A stretch of 64,000 bases of DNA, from the NCBI RefSeq assembly GCF_946479965.1, contig NZ_CAMLHX010000001.1, positions 124,001 to 188,000 of the forward strand, written 5' to 3'. This DNA comes from an uncultured Mucilaginibacter sp. (GTDB lineage Bacteria; Bacteroidota; Bacteroidia; Sphingobacteriales; Sphingobacteriaceae). Both the position numbers and the translations under genes were made by a program. The notes under the pieces are model-generated. The model ran no database searches, was not told where the DNA came from, and saw nothing but the letters and a program-made list of their open reading frames with translations. How positions within the stretch are numbered: the stretch's first letter is position 1; each line of letters starts with the position of its first letter. Below are positions 18,151 to 27,082 of the stretch, piece by piece.

Positions 18151-19140
18151 CTAATATTGCCAAAGGTTAAGTTCCCAATCGCGTAGTTCCTTTTTAAGGC
18201 GTTCTGATTCGTAAAGGCGGTCTATACCTTGCGCGTAATCTTTTATACGCTCATCACGATCATTTGATACTTTAACTATAACGCTGGTGAAAATACGTTT
18301 CATAAACATATCGTCAAAGCTCAGGCTTGTGGCGTCGTTATTGCGGTTAAACGCTTCTTTTGTAACTAAAATTTGGCGTGCAGCCGGGAAATAGACCCAA
18401 AACGCAGGCTGATAATCCAGGTTAACAACGGTAGCGCCCGGAACTTTCTCTTTTATCATGGGCGCAATACCAATAATACGCGGTTCCAAAACACCTCTCT
18501 GCTTGTCAAATACCCAATCCTCTTTTATTCTGTAACGAACAACGCTATCCGGGTTAAATTCACCCGCTTTCATTGATGAGCTTATTATATTACCGTCCCT
18601 GTCTCTTTTTTCAACCAAAGTGCTATCAGCCATGGTTAACATAGCCTTATCAGGCGTTAGCGGAACAGAAAAGCTATCTCCATTAGGATCTTCTTTGGTT
18701 GGGATAGGTGAGTATGCCGTCAATTCGCCGGCTTTAATGGCATCCATTAAAACATCAATTAACCTTGCTTTTGGCGATGCCAGGTATTGGTTCATTTTTT
18801 CACGAACATCAATTTCACGCCATACTCTTTTCGCAAAAGCTACATCAGATTCGCGCAAATTGGCATAAGGGGTTACCTTGGCCTGAATAAAACTTTCTTT
18901 TTTGTAATAGCCATCTACCGGCCTGTCAAATGGTTTGGACGGCTCGGCGGTTACCGGCGCTAGGGCCACTTTTGGGGTAGTATCAAGCGGTGCGATTGTG
19001 TTGTCACGTTGTGTTCCTCCCGCGGCTACCCTTGCAGCAGTATTTTTAGGAGCGGCCTTTTTTACAGCCTTCTTTTTTGTTTGCGCAAATGATGTTACGC
19101 AAGCCAAACATAATACCCCTATTAAAAGTCTCTTTCTCAT
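18151..19140 (-). CDS. gldN: Gliding motility/T9SS protein GldN (PorN)
   Basis: 329 residues with a signal peptide (MRKRLLIGVLCLACVTSFAQ) and a basic Lys/Ala-rich stretch after it. The body (WREIDVREKMNQYLASPKARL, FWVYFPAARQILVTKEAFNR, DDMFMKRIF) is the conserved GldN/PorN core. GldN/PorN forms a periplasmic ring with the lipoprotein GldK/PorK and is required for T9SS export and gliding. It is last of the gldKLMN operon, 6 bp after gldM. Its TAG stop lies inside a CAATGACTAAT-type repeat, and a strong terminator follows. Confidence 0.95.
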   Translation of the reverse strand: MRKRLLIGVLCLACVTSFAQTKKKAVKKAAPKNTAARVAAGGTQRDNTIAPLDTTPKVALAPVTAEPSKPFDRPVDGYYKKESFIQAKVTPYANLRESDVAFAKRVWREIDVREKMNQYLASPKARLIDVLMDAIKAGELTAYSPIPTKEDPNGDSFSVPLTPDKAMLTMADSTLVEKRDRDGNIISSSMKAGEFNPDSVVRYRIKEDWVFDKQRGVLEPRIIGIAPMIKEKVPGATVVNLDYQPAFWVYFPAARQILVTKEAFNRNNDATSLSFDDMFMKRIFTSVIVKVSNDRDERIKDYAQGIDRLYESERLKKELRDWELNLWQY

Positions 19141-19146
19141 ATATGC

Positions 19147-20682
19147 CTAATTTGCATTTAAAACTATCGGGTCTAAACCAACCGGAACGCCATCAGGCCC
19201 AACTGCCAAAGCATCCGTAAACACCACTGTTGTGCCAGGTGTTATTGTATTCATTGCCTGGTGCATGGCTCCGGTCAATTCATCGCCTGAGGCTATTAGC
19301 TTTATGGCATCCTGCCTTGGTTTAACTATTATTAATGTAAAACGGGTAACTCTAAACTTGGCATCAAAATCAAAGTTGTCCAGTTTAGCTACCAAGTAAT
19401 CCTGCGCTTTTATATTAGCCGTGCTAACCGATCCGCCTGATTTGCCGGCAAATTGCCCCTTTGGTGGCGGTATACGCTTAACACGGAACAAAGTTGAACC
19501 TAACACAGACGTTTTACCCGGAGCTAACTCGCCTGATACAGTAACTGTAGCCGTACCGGGGTTGCTTACCATCACAGTATACTTCCCGTCGGCGCCTCTA
19601 ATACTGCCGCTGCTTATGCTTAGTCTTAATTTATCTTTTGGTATACCAGGCGCCGAAACCGAAACCGGGTTAGGCACACCGATATAAAATACATTCATTC
19701 TATCAGGCGATACTACAGCCGAGGGACGGGCAACAGTGTAAGTTTGCGGCGTGGTTTTGTATTCTTTTATGCTACCGTCTGTTTGTTTAACCTTAATTGT
19801 ACCTATCCAGGTATGTACGCCTTCGCTGCCAGTGCTACCGGTATATTTTCCCCGCCCTGCTTCTGTAGTAAGCCTTGCACCATCCACTGTTATGTCCGGT
19901 GAAGATTTTGAGTCAGATGCGGTCAAAAATACTTCGGCTGTATAAGGCTGGCCCACCAAAACATAGCTGCTAGGCGCTACGGCCACTGCCGAAAACTGGT
20001 CAAGGTTAACAACTGCCTGATCAACCTCACCTAATATTTTCTTTACTACCTCGTTCTCTGCGTTCTTTGCATCGGCCTGCACTTTAACAAGAGCGGTCAT
20101 CGCCGCGCCCATTGGTATGCCTTGCCCAAAGTTAGCGTTTTCCCAATCTCTGCTTGGGAAACCCTTTCTTTTAAGAGGAGCATCAGCTCTTAGTGCAAGA
20201 TTCATACCTGTACGATCTTTCGCAGGCAAAAGCGCAATCAGTTTTTCTCTTGTTTCATCTATTTTTTTGTGCAATTCGTAAGCCTTTTTCTTGTCAACCA
20301 TATAACGCACAGGTACGTCTATATTCTCACGTCCTTTATAGTCATTTGTAGCGGCATTAAACCCACCTGTCTCATCCTCAAGATATTTCTTGATAGATTC
20401 TACATAGTTCGTTAGGTCGCTTGCTAATTTACTTGCCTGCTTTGCCCTTGCATAAATGGGTTTAGCACGTTCAGCCTGTTCTTTTAGCTTTGTTTTTTCA
20501 AAGGCCGAAAAAGTATTGTCGATCCCGGTTTGAACATTTTTTTTTGAAGCCGTTAAACTGTCACTTATATTTTTAAACGCGTCCATTAGGTTGTCCGGAA
20601 TACTTAAGGCAATTAAGCCTAAAAGTACCAGGTACAATATACCTATCATTCGCTGCCTTGGGGTTTGTTTGCCTCCCGCCAT
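19147..20682 (-). CDS. gldM: Gliding motility/T9SS motor protein GldM (PorM)
   Basis: 511 residues. The N-terminus (MAGGKQTPRQRMIGILYLVLLGLIAL) holds one transmembrane helix at about 12-28. The large periplasmic part consists of a helical domain followed by several Ig-like domains up to the C-terminus (VGLDPIVLNAN). PorM/GldM dimers pair with PorL/GldL in the inner membrane as a proton-driven motor and reach through the periplasm to the PorK/N ring. It lies 40 bp after gldL and 6 bp before gldN. The size is normal. Confidence 0.96.
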   Translation of the reverse strand: MAGGKQTPRQRMIGILYLVLLGLIALSIPDNLMDAFKNISDSLTASKKNVQTGIDNTFSAFEKTKLKEQAERAKPIYARAKQASKLASDLTNYVESIKKYLEDETGGFNAATNDYKGRENIDVPVRYMVDKKKAYELHKKIDETREKLIALLPAKDRTGMNLALRADAPLKRKGFPSRDWENANFGQGIPMGAAMTALVKVQADAKNAENEVVKKILGEVDQAVVNLDQFSAVAVAPSSYVLVGQPYTAEVFLTASDSKSSPDITVDGARLTTEAGRGKYTGSTGSEGVHTWIGTIKVKQTDGSIKEYKTTPQTYTVARPSAVVSPDRMNVFYIGVPNPVSVSAPGIPKDKLRLSISSGSIRGADGKYTVMVSNPGTATVTVSGELAPGKTSVLGSTLFRVKRIPPPKGQFAGKSGGSVSTANIKAQDYLVAKLDNFDFDAKFRVTRFTLIIVKPRQDAIKLIASGDELTGAMHQAMNTITPGTTVVFTDALAVGPDGVPVGLDPIVLNAN

Positions 20683-20722
20683 GTGTTATGATCTATTTAA
20701 ATTGTAAGCGTCAATTATATGA

Positions 20723-21532
20723 TTAAACACGAGGTTGATTCATAGCTGAAAGCATGTTGCCATATATGGAATTCAATGACGATAGGTTTTTAGCTAATCT
20801 GCCCACTTCCTCTTTAAACTGTTTTGAGTCGTCTAAAGACTCATTAAAGTTGTTCATGGTTAATGAAAGATTTTGATAAAATTTATTCATTGATTTTAAA
20901 TGAGCGCTTGAATCCTGCAGTTCCAGCTCGTAAACGGCATTTAATGCAGAAAGATTCTTCGCTAAATTATTTACCTGCTCATGGTATGCTTTTGAGTCGC
21001 CTTCTGATCCGGCCAGATCTGTTAAATTGGTTGATGCTTTTTCAAAAGCAACGCTTAATTTATCATAGCTTGCTGTGGCAGTTTTAACTTTTTCAGTAAA
21101 AATCTCGGTAGCTTCGCCGGCATCGGTAACGCGGGCTATGCCTTTTACCTTATCACCAAAGGTTCTTAAACCTTCGCCCAGGCTGCCTATCAATTCAGGA
21201 CCAATCTTAGCATCAGCAAGCATTTTATCCAACGCAGCGGTGTTTGAGAAGTTATCGCCACCACCTATTGCTCTTGCTGAAGATTTAGGCAATTCGCCGC
21301 TAAAGTCTTCACTTAATTCTGGGTAAACGCGCGTCCAATCAACTTCTTCGGGTTCGTCTTGAAAGCCTAACATAAAAAACAAAACGGCTTCTGTCCCTAA
21401 ACCAATAGTTATGAACCACTCACCATACGCCCAATGCTGTATTTTGAACAATAAGCCTATGATAACGATAGTTGCACCAAAGGAAACAAACTTATTTATC
21501 CAGCCTGCATTTGATTTTTTTTTACCAGCCAT
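20723..21532 (-). CDS. gldL: Gliding motility/T9SS motor protein GldL (PorL)
   Basis: 269 residues. Two adjacent transmembrane helices (about 13-27 and 36-52) are joined by a short loop (KIQHWAYGEWF). Charged residues in and around these helices are thought to conduct protons. A long cytoplasmic region rich in predicted coiled coil follows (residues 90-269, with repeated KNLSxLN motifs). GldL pentamers with GldM dimers form the motor of gliding and T9SS. It lies between gldK and gldM with 40-bp gaps on each side. Confidence 0.96.
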   Translation of the reverse strand: MAGKKKSNAGWINKFVSFGATIVIIGLLFKIQHWAYGEWFITIGLGTEAVLFFMLGFQDEPEEVDWTRVYPELSEDFSGELPKSSARAIGGGDNFSNTAALDKMLADAKIGPELIGSLGEGLRTFGDKVKGIARVTDAGEATEIFTEKVKTATASYDKLSVAFEKASTNLTDLAGSEGDSKAYHEQVNNLAKNLSALNAVYELELQDSSAHLKSMNKFYQNLSLTMNNFNESLDDSKQFKEEVGRLAKNLSSLNSIYGNMLSAMNQPRV

Positions 21533-21572
21533 AAATTTTTAATGAAATATGTTTTATAATTTTTTGATCTGT

Positions 21573-22889
21573 TTATCTTCTATCCAAAAGGTCGCGACCC
21601 GGGAAACTTGTTACACAACGGAACCCGATGTATGATTTTGCAGTATCCTGATATTCGAAGCTGCGGGATGAGTTTTGAAGAAAATAGCCTATGTCTTTCC
21701 ATGAGCCACCTCTTACCACCTTACGTTTCATAACTTCAGCGTCAGTTGCTTTGGCATCATAGTGGAATGTTGGCGAAAGGTCGTTTACAAATGTCGACGC
21801 TGACTCGTCAAAAGCTGATGACGTCCATTCTGCTACGTTGCCTGCCATGTTATACAGGCCAAAGTCATTCGGAAAATAAGAGCGCACTTTTACAGTGTAA
21901 GCACCGCCGTCGTCAGAATAATTACCACGGCCCGGTTTAAAGTTGGCTAATAGGCAACCTTTCGCGTTTTTTATATATGGGCCGCCCCATGGGTAGTCTG
22001 TGCCTATCCTGCCGCCACGTGCTGCATATTCAAATTCTTCTTCGCTTGGCAGGGCGTAAGCTGCGCGGTGAGCCTGGCGTCTTGAATCTTTGTACGCTTC
22101 GTTATAACGCGTGCGCCATACGGTAAATGCCGTTGCCTGGCGCCATGTTACACCTACAACAGGGTAATCTCTGAATGATGGGTGCGAAAAATAGCCTTCA
22201 ACCATAGGCTCATTTGCGGCGTATGAAAAATCTTTCAGCCAAACCAAAGTATCAGGATAAATCGCTACCGTATCGCGCATAATAAAATCAGAACGTTTTT
22301 TTGTTTTATCGTATGCATGGTTGGCAGCTTCGCGCAATTGCATTAAGGAGTAATTGTATTTTATAAGCCTTACATCTATCTCGTCGCGATCAAAAATGCG
22401 GTCGTCGCCCTGGTAATACATGGTCTGCAGTTTTTGCCTGTTATCAGGCTGTCCTTTACGGGCAGAGGCCCAGATAGGATTTCTGCGTACATATTCCCAA
22501 TTGATATACTTTTTGCTGCCTGCTGCAGGTGCTGCAGCGCCTTTAGGTGTTATATAGTACTTAGGATCGTTTAAATAATTGACGATGGCAATGGAGTCGC
22601 GCACCCAATTAACAAACTGGCGATACTGGCTGTTTGTAATCTCGGTTTGGTCCATAAAAAAGGCAGGTATAGTAACCTGCTTTGTTTGGGCAATTTGAGC
22701 AAAAGTAACGTCTTGATCAGTTTGGCCCATTAAAAAGCTACCGCTCGGCACGTATACCATGTTATATGGCACCTCGGGCTTAAAAGTTTTTGACGGGACT
22801 CCGACCACTTCACCACGATCTGCCGAACTGCCGCATCCGGCTAATACTCCTGCAGATAAAACAGCAATCAAAATATAAATATGCTTCAT
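21573..22889 (-). CDS. gldK: Gliding motility/T9SS lipoprotein GldK (PorK)
   Basis: 438 residues. The lipoprotein signal ends at VLAGC (Cys19). The rest is a formylglycine-generating-enzyme/SUMF1-like fold (YVPSGSFLMGQTDQD at the start of the domain; VRGGSWKD and SYIGFRC at the end). No catalytic role is known for GldK. It is an outer-membrane lipoprotein forming the periplasmic ring with GldN. It is the first gene of gldKLMN, with a TACGTTTG promoter element about 70 bp upstream. porP/sprF is not next to it here. Confidence 0.95.
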   Translation of the reverse strand: MKHIYILIAVLSAGVLAGCGSSADRGEVVGVPSKTFKPEVPYNMVYVPSGSFLMGQTDQDVTFAQIAQTKQVTIPAFFMDQTEITNSQYRQFVNWVRDSIAIVNYLNDPKYYITPKGAAAPAAGSKKYINWEYVRRNPIWASARKGQPDNRQKLQTMYYQGDDRIFDRDEIDVRLIKYNYSLMQLREAANHAYDKTKKRSDFIMRDTVAIYPDTLVWLKDFSYAANEPMVEGYFSHPSFRDYPVVGVTWRQATAFTVWRTRYNEAYKDSRRQAHRAAYALPSEEEFEYAARGGRIGTDYPWGGPYIKNAKGCLLANFKPGRGNYSDDGGAYTVKVRSYFPNDFGLYNMAGNVAEWTSSAFDESASTFVNDLSPTFHYDAKATDAEVMKRKVVRGGSWKDIGYFLQNSSRSFEYQDTAKSYIGFRCVTSFPGRDLLDRR

Positions 22890-22960
22890 TTCTAATTAAT
22901 CAAACCTTTAACAACAATTATAATTGTTATAGCTCCTCTAATATATTAAAATAATTTACT

Positions 22961-22968
22961 CAAACGTA
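22961..22968 (-). promoter_or_regulatory. -7 element TACGTTTG for gldKLMN
   Basis: A perfect TAnnTTTG on the minus strand, predicting a leader of about 65 nt before gldK. A short palindrome (ACAATTATAATTGT, about 22912-22926) lies in that leader. The 255-bp gap holds nothing else I recognise. Confidence 0.55.
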
Positions 22969-23144
22969 AAAACGTTGCTAAAATAGCATAAATTATCATT
23001 TTAACAGCTAAATATATTTTGCATTTAAAATATTAAAGCAAAAGTTTTTGTTTGCTCACTATCAACGCGTTGCGTTTAAATGGCTATTATTTATACGGGA
23101 AATGGTGCTGAATTGTTTGGATAATTTAGAAAACAAGCACAGAA

Positions 23145-23903
23145 TTATTTGTTTACCTGTTTAACATATTGCTCTATTGCCATAGTCATTGAAGGCGCGG
23201 CCGGTGTTGGGGCCGGTATATCCAATATTAAACCTGCCTCTAAAACAGCTTTATGCGTGGTAGCGCCAAATGCGGCTATGCGGGTATTGTTTTGCTTAAA
23301 ATCAGGAAAGTTTTTATAAAGCGATTGAATGCTTGACGGACTGAAAAAAGCAATTATATCATAAAAAACCTCGGCAAGGTCTGACAGATCGCTGCAAACT
23401 GTGCGGAAAAGCACAGCAGGCGTAAAATCATACCCGTTCTCCAACAAAAACTTTTGGGTTTCTTCGGCAGCTACGTCAGAGCATGGGTATAAAAACTTCT
23501 CGCTTGAATGTTTTTTAAGCACTTCGGCCAGATCGCTGGCGGTTTGTTTGCCAAAAAATATTTTGCGTTTGCGATACTGGATATACTTTTGAAGATAGAG
23601 GGCGATAGTTTCTGAAAGGCAGAAATACTTCATATCAACAGGTACTTCAAAGCGCATTTCTTCGCATATGCGGAAAAAATGATCAGCAGAATTGCGGCTC
23701 GTAAAAATTACGGCGGTAAAGTCGGCAAGGTTTATCTTGTCCTTTCTGAAATCTTTAGCCGGTACGCCTTCCACATGAATGAAAGATCTGAAATCTATTT
23801 TCAGGTTATGTTTTTTCGCAAGCTCGGCATAGGGGTTCTTATCATTTTCGGGCTTCGATAATGTAACCAGTATGCTTTTTACCTTTTTCTTTCTCTCTTC
23901 CAA
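23145..23903 (-). CDS. hemD: Uroporphyrinogen-III synthase
   Basis: 252 residues. The start is a TTG at 23903, since no in-frame ATG lies near the N-terminus. The pattern is HemD-like: an N-terminal ILVTLSKPE, a middle TSRNSADHFF, the CSDVAAEE region, and a C-terminal half with FFSPSSIQSL and AAFGATTHKAVLEAG, which match the two-domain fold closing over hydroxymethylbilane. The enzyme closes the tetrapyrrole ring in haem synthesis. It follows the DUF4271 gene by 26 bp and probably shares its promoter. Confidence 0.87.
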   Translation of the reverse strand: MEERKKKVKSILVTLSKPENDKNPYAELAKKHNLKIDFRSFIHVEGVPAKDFRKDKINLADFTAVIFTSRNSADHFFRICEEMRFEVPVDMKYFCLSETIALYLQKYIQYRKRKIFFGKQTASDLAEVLKKHSSEKFLYPCSDVAAEETQKFLLENGYDFTPAVLFRTVCSDLSDLAEVFYDIIAFFSPSSIQSLYKNFPDFKQNNTRIAAFGATTHKAVLEAGLILDIPAPTPAAPSMTMAIEQYVKQVNK

Positions 23904-23929
23904 TGCTGTTTATCTATCGTTTATAAAAC

Positions 23930-24907
23930 TCAAATATTATATTTCAGTGCCTTGATCAAAATTAAAATAGGGCAAATTTCGAGGGCACAAAGATAGATAA
24001 ATAAATAAAATTTATGAAATCGAATATTTGAAATGATATTCATGCTGCTCCGCAGGTAAAGCCACGCAAAAACTACTACCAATAATAAAAAAACCACCAC
24101 TAACAATATCGGAATAAATGCAGCGGCAAGCAGGCTGAAACAAAGTGTTACCGGTAAAAAAACAAAAGCCGCGTTAAAATAGGTTAGATAAAGCAGTGCA
24201 ATGTATTCTTTTACTACGTTTTTAGCATCAAAAATAAAGGCAAGCGCCTTTAATACTAAAAACTTAGCGGCAAATAATATTACAATAAGGGTTGATAGCC
24301 ACAGGAATAAACCCAGGCCGCTAATGCTATAATATACATTTTTATAATTGGCCAACTGGTACAGAAACAAACCAAACGTTAAGCCAAACAAAACAAACAG
24401 GCCAATAAAAGCGCCGGCGCTTATGGTACTTTCCTCTTTACCGCTTATTTGAGAAAGGCTGCGTTTGCTGTAAAATGACCAGAACACCTGTTTTATTTCG
24501 GCATTCCATACCAGGTTGAGCAGTGCTGCATAGAGCAATATAGCCAGTAGCGCTATTATTATCCATTTGTCGCGCGTGTAGCGGATGTGACCATTGCCGA
24601 AGGCACTTTTAGGTTTATAGGGAAGATCTAAAAAATTGCGACCGTGATAGAGCTTTTCTTTTAAATATTCGGCTACGTAACGGTTGGTGGCATTATCATC
24701 GGGCAGGCGCACGTACTGCATGGCAACAGAATCTGCAACAAACTTTTCCCTGGTCCGTTCTGCCCGCACCACAGAATCGAGCACGGTTAAAGCGCCTGTA
24801 TCGCGCACCTGGGTGCTGTAATTTCGGCGCGCAGGCAACGAGTCGCGTTGCGCAAAAGTTGCGGTAGCAGTAGCAATTAACAGAAACCAAAGTAGGATAA
24901 CACGCAT
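23930..24907 (-). CDS. DUF4271 membrane protein
   Basis: 325 residues. A signal-like N-terminus (MRVILLWFLLIATATATFAQ) and a soluble stretch to about residue 115 precede roughly six to seven membrane helices to the C-terminus. The family is Bacteroidota-specific and of unknown function, and it often lies next to hemD. Here it is co-directional with hemD and with gldKLMN further downstream, which hints at, but does not prove, an envelope role. A TACTTTTG promoter element lies 27 bases upstream of the ATG. Confidence 0.8.
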   Translation of the reverse strand: MRVILLWFLLIATATATFAQRDSLPARRNYSTQVRDTGALTVLDSVVRAERTREKFVADSVAMQYVRLPDDNATNRYVAEYLKEKLYHGRNFLDLPYKPKSAFGNGHIRYTRDKWIIIALLAILLYAALLNLVWNAEIKQVFWSFYSKRSLSQISGKEESTISAGAFIGLFVLFGLTFGLFLYQLANYKNVYYSISGLGLFLWLSTLIVILFAAKFLVLKALAFIFDAKNVVKEYIALLYLTYFNAAFVFLPVTLCFSLLAAAFIPILLVVVFLLLVVVFAWLYLRSSMNIISNIRFHKFYLFIYLCALEICPILILIKALKYNI

Positions 24908-24934
24908 TTACAAAGGCTGTGGAAGCAATTTGAG

Positions 24935-24942
24935 CAAAAGTA
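24935..24942 (-). promoter_or_regulatory. -7 element TACTTTTG for DUF4271-hemD
   Basis: A perfect TAnnTTTG on the minus strand, with a leader of about 20 nt. Confidence 0.55.
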
Positions 24943-24991
24943 GCTAAATAATAAACTTATAAGGAAAAGCATTTGAATATCGCTTCATGCG

Positions 24992-25030
24992 CCATCTGCA
25001 TATCCGCACATCTACATATCTGCACATTCT
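24992..25030. repeat. Tandem-word repeat upstream of hemW
   Basis: Successive variants of CATCTGCATATC, CGCACATC and TACATATCTGCACAT. It is a single arm with no complementary arm nearby. It lies directly before the hemW promoter element. Confidence 0.5.
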
Positions 25031-25032
25031 CT

Positions 25033-25040
25033 TACCTTTG
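25033..25040 (+). promoter_or_regulatory. -7 element TACCTTTG for hemW
   Basis: A perfect TAnnTTTG that ends five bases before the hemW ATG, which predicts a leaderless or near-leaderless transcript. Confidence 0.6.
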
Positions 25041-25045
25041 CGCCA

Positions 25046-26167
25046 ATGGCCGGTATTTACTTACATATTCCGTTTTGCAAGCAGGCATGCTATTATTGCG
25101 ATTTTCATTTCAGCACCTCGTTAAAATATAAGGACGAGCTTTTGCAGGCGCTTATTAAAGAGATATGGCTGCAAAAAAACTACCTGCAGGGCGAAACCAT
25201 TGAAACCATTTACTTTGGCGGAGGCACGCCTTCTTTACTGGGTGAAAGCGAATTGAACCACCTGTTGGATGCAATATACAGCAATCATACTGTAGCATCC
25301 GATGCGGAGATAACACTGGAAGCTAACCCGGATGATCTGGACAAAGCGAAGGTTAAGTCGCTGCGCCAAACGGCCATAAACCGTTTCAGCGTTGGGATAC
25401 AATCTTTTTTTGATGATGATCTGTTGTGGATGAATAGGGTCCATCGCGGCGACGAGGCGGAAGCCTCAGTTAAACGCGCGCAGGATGCCGGTTTTGAGAA
25501 CATTACCATTGACCTGATCTATGGATATCCGCTGCTTACCGAACATAAATGGAAAAGTAATTTAGATAAAACTTTTGAGCTGGATGTTCCGCATGTATCA
25601 GCCTATTCCATGACGGTGGAGCCTAAAACCGCGCTGGCTTCCTTCATCAGCAAAAAGGTTTATCCACCCTTGAATGACCAGCAAAGCGCCCGGCAGTTTG
25701 AGCAGTTAACGGATGCTATGGCCACCCATGGTTTTGAGCATTATGAGATCTCTAATTTTTGCAAACCGGGGCATTACTCGCGCCATAACGCCAACTACTG
25801 GCGGGGTGTAAAGTATTTGGGTATAGGTCCGTCAGCACATGCCTATAACGGTGATACAAGGCAATGGAATGTCGCTAATAACGCCAAGTATATTCAATCC
25901 ATCCAAAGCAATACTATCTCTGCAGAAGTGGAGGTATTGACGGAAGAGAATCGTCTAAATGAGTATATCATGACCTCGTTACGAACCATGTGGGGGCTTG
26001 ATCTGGATAAGCTGAATGCTATTGCCCCGGCATCAGCAAGCGTGCTGCTAAAGGCTGCTGATACCTATTTTGACAGGGGTTGGATAACACGAAAAGAAAA
26101 TATTATTTACCTCACCCAAACAGGTAAACTCTACGCAGATGCCATAGCTGCCGATCTGTTTTTTTAA
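25046..26167 (+). CDS. hemW: HemW, radical SAM haem chaperone
   Basis: 373 residues. The radical SAM motif CxxxCxxC is Cys11, Cys15 and Cys18 (FCKQACYYCDF), followed by the GGGTPS SAM-binding motif near residue 59. The shorter N-terminus, without the extra residues of HemN, and the C-terminal HemN-C winged domain place it with HemW rather than coproporphyrinogen dehydrogenase. HemW binds haem and an iron-sulfur cluster and delivers haem to targets. It is divergent from hemD-DUF4271. The name may be given as 'HemN-like' in older annotations. Confidence 0.92.
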   Translation: MAGIYLHIPFCKQACYYCDFHFSTSLKYKDELLQALIKEIWLQKNYLQGETIETIYFGGGTPSLLGESELNHLLDAIYSNHTVASDAEITLEANPDDLDKAKVKSLRQTAINRFSVGIQSFFDDDLLWMNRVHRGDEAEASVKRAQDAGFENITIDLIYGYPLLTEHKWKSNLDKTFELDVPHVSAYSMTVEPKTALASFISKKVYPPLNDQQSARQFEQLTDAMATHGFEHYEISNFCKPGHYSRHNANYWRGVKYLGIGPSAHAYNGDTRQWNVANNAKYIQSIQSNTISAEVEVLTEENRLNEYIMTSLRTMWGLDLDKLNAIAPASASVLLKAADTYFDRGWITRKENIIYLTQTGKLYADAIAADLFF

Positions 26168-26341
26168 TTCAAGCTGTTGTTTATTAGCTATTTGAGACTT
26201 TGCGCGTACCTACGCATTTAATGGGTATTTGGTTTAAAAATAATCAAAACCTGCGGCTCTTAGAAACATAGGCTCCAAAAAAACTGCTATCTGCATCGCT
26301 GTCGTATCTGCTAACAAATAACAACAAATTTAAAAACATCT

Positions 26342-26890
26342 ATGAAAAAATTAATTATCGCGGCGTTTGCTTTAGCAGCTATAGCAATTAGCCCAAAAAC
26401 ATTCGCTCAAACAAAAATGGTTGGCGGCGCAGCTATGTATCCAACAAAAGACATTGTTGATAACGCTGTAAATTCAAAAGATCACACTACGCTTGTAGCT
26501 GCTGTTAAAGCTGCAGGTCTGGTTGAAACGTTAAAAGGAAAAGGACCGTTCACTGTGTTTGCACCAACTAATGAGGCTTTTGACAAACTGCCAAAGGGCA
26601 CTGTAGAAACCTTGGTAAAACCTGAGAACAAAGCCACGTTGACCAAGATTTTAACCTACCACGTAGTTGCAGGCAAATGGAGCGCCGCCGAGATTGCTGC
26701 AAAAGTAAAAGCCGGTAAGGGTTCTTTCGAAATAGCAACTGTACAAGGCGGTAAACTTTGGGCAAAAGAAGAAGATGGCAAACTATACCTGGTTGATGAA
26801 AAAGGCGGAAAATCATGGATCACTATTGCTGATGTTTTTCAAAGCAATGGCGTTATACACGTGGTGAACACGGTATTAATGCCTAAGTAA
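26342..26890 (+). CDS. Exported fasciclin-domain protein
   Basis: 182 residues with a signal peptide (cleavage probably after PKTFAQ, residue 22). A single FAS1/beta-Ig-H3 domain spans about 36-180. Its H1 motif is [17 protein letters not shown], its YH motif [11 protein letters not shown], and it ends [14 protein letters not shown]1 domains mediate adhesion or bind small polymers. Here it is probably periplasmic or secreted. It is a single gene with a terminator at 26918-26946. Confidence 0.93.
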   Translation: MKKLIIAAFALAAIAISPKTFAQTKMVGGAAMYPTKDIVDNAVNSKDHTTLVAAVKAAGLVETLKGKGPFTVFAPTNEAFDKLPKGTVETLVKPENKATLTKILTYHVVAGKWSAAEIAAKVKAGKGSFEIATVQGGKLWAKEEDGKLYLVDEKGGKSWITIADVFQSNGVIHVVNTVLMPK

Positions 26891-26917
26891 AAATCTTCAA
26901 TCTACCTACTGAAACAG

Positions 26918-26946
26918 AAAGGCTTCCTATGCGGAGGCCTTTTTTG
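26918..26946 (+). terminator. Terminator after the fasciclin gene
   Basis: AAGGCTTCC and GGAGGCCTT pair around a four-base loop and are followed by six T. Confidence 0.85.
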
Positions 26947-26965
26947 TTATATCTGCATTTATTTA

Positions 26966-27058
26966 ATGGTGATAGGGTTACTTTTTATCATTCTGCGGTA
27001 TCAATTAAAAAAAGAAAAACAACCCCAAAAAGACCGGCCGGTGCAAAGGGGATTTTAA
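26966..27058 (+). CDS. Possible 30-residue membrane peptide
   Basis: The ATG at 26966 opens 30 codons and ends at TAA 27056-27058. The peptide has one hydrophobic stretch (MVIGLLFIILRYQL) followed by a basic tail (KKEKQPQKDRPVQRGF). It lies between the fasciclin terminator and the DUF4349 gene, 24 bp before the latter. The composition fits a small membrane peptide, but a chance open frame of this length is quite possible, and no promoter is evident. Confidence 0.25.
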   Translation: MVIGLLFIILRYQLKKEKQPQKDRPVQRGF

Positions 27059-27082
27059 ACCTACTTTAAAATCTTAAACATT

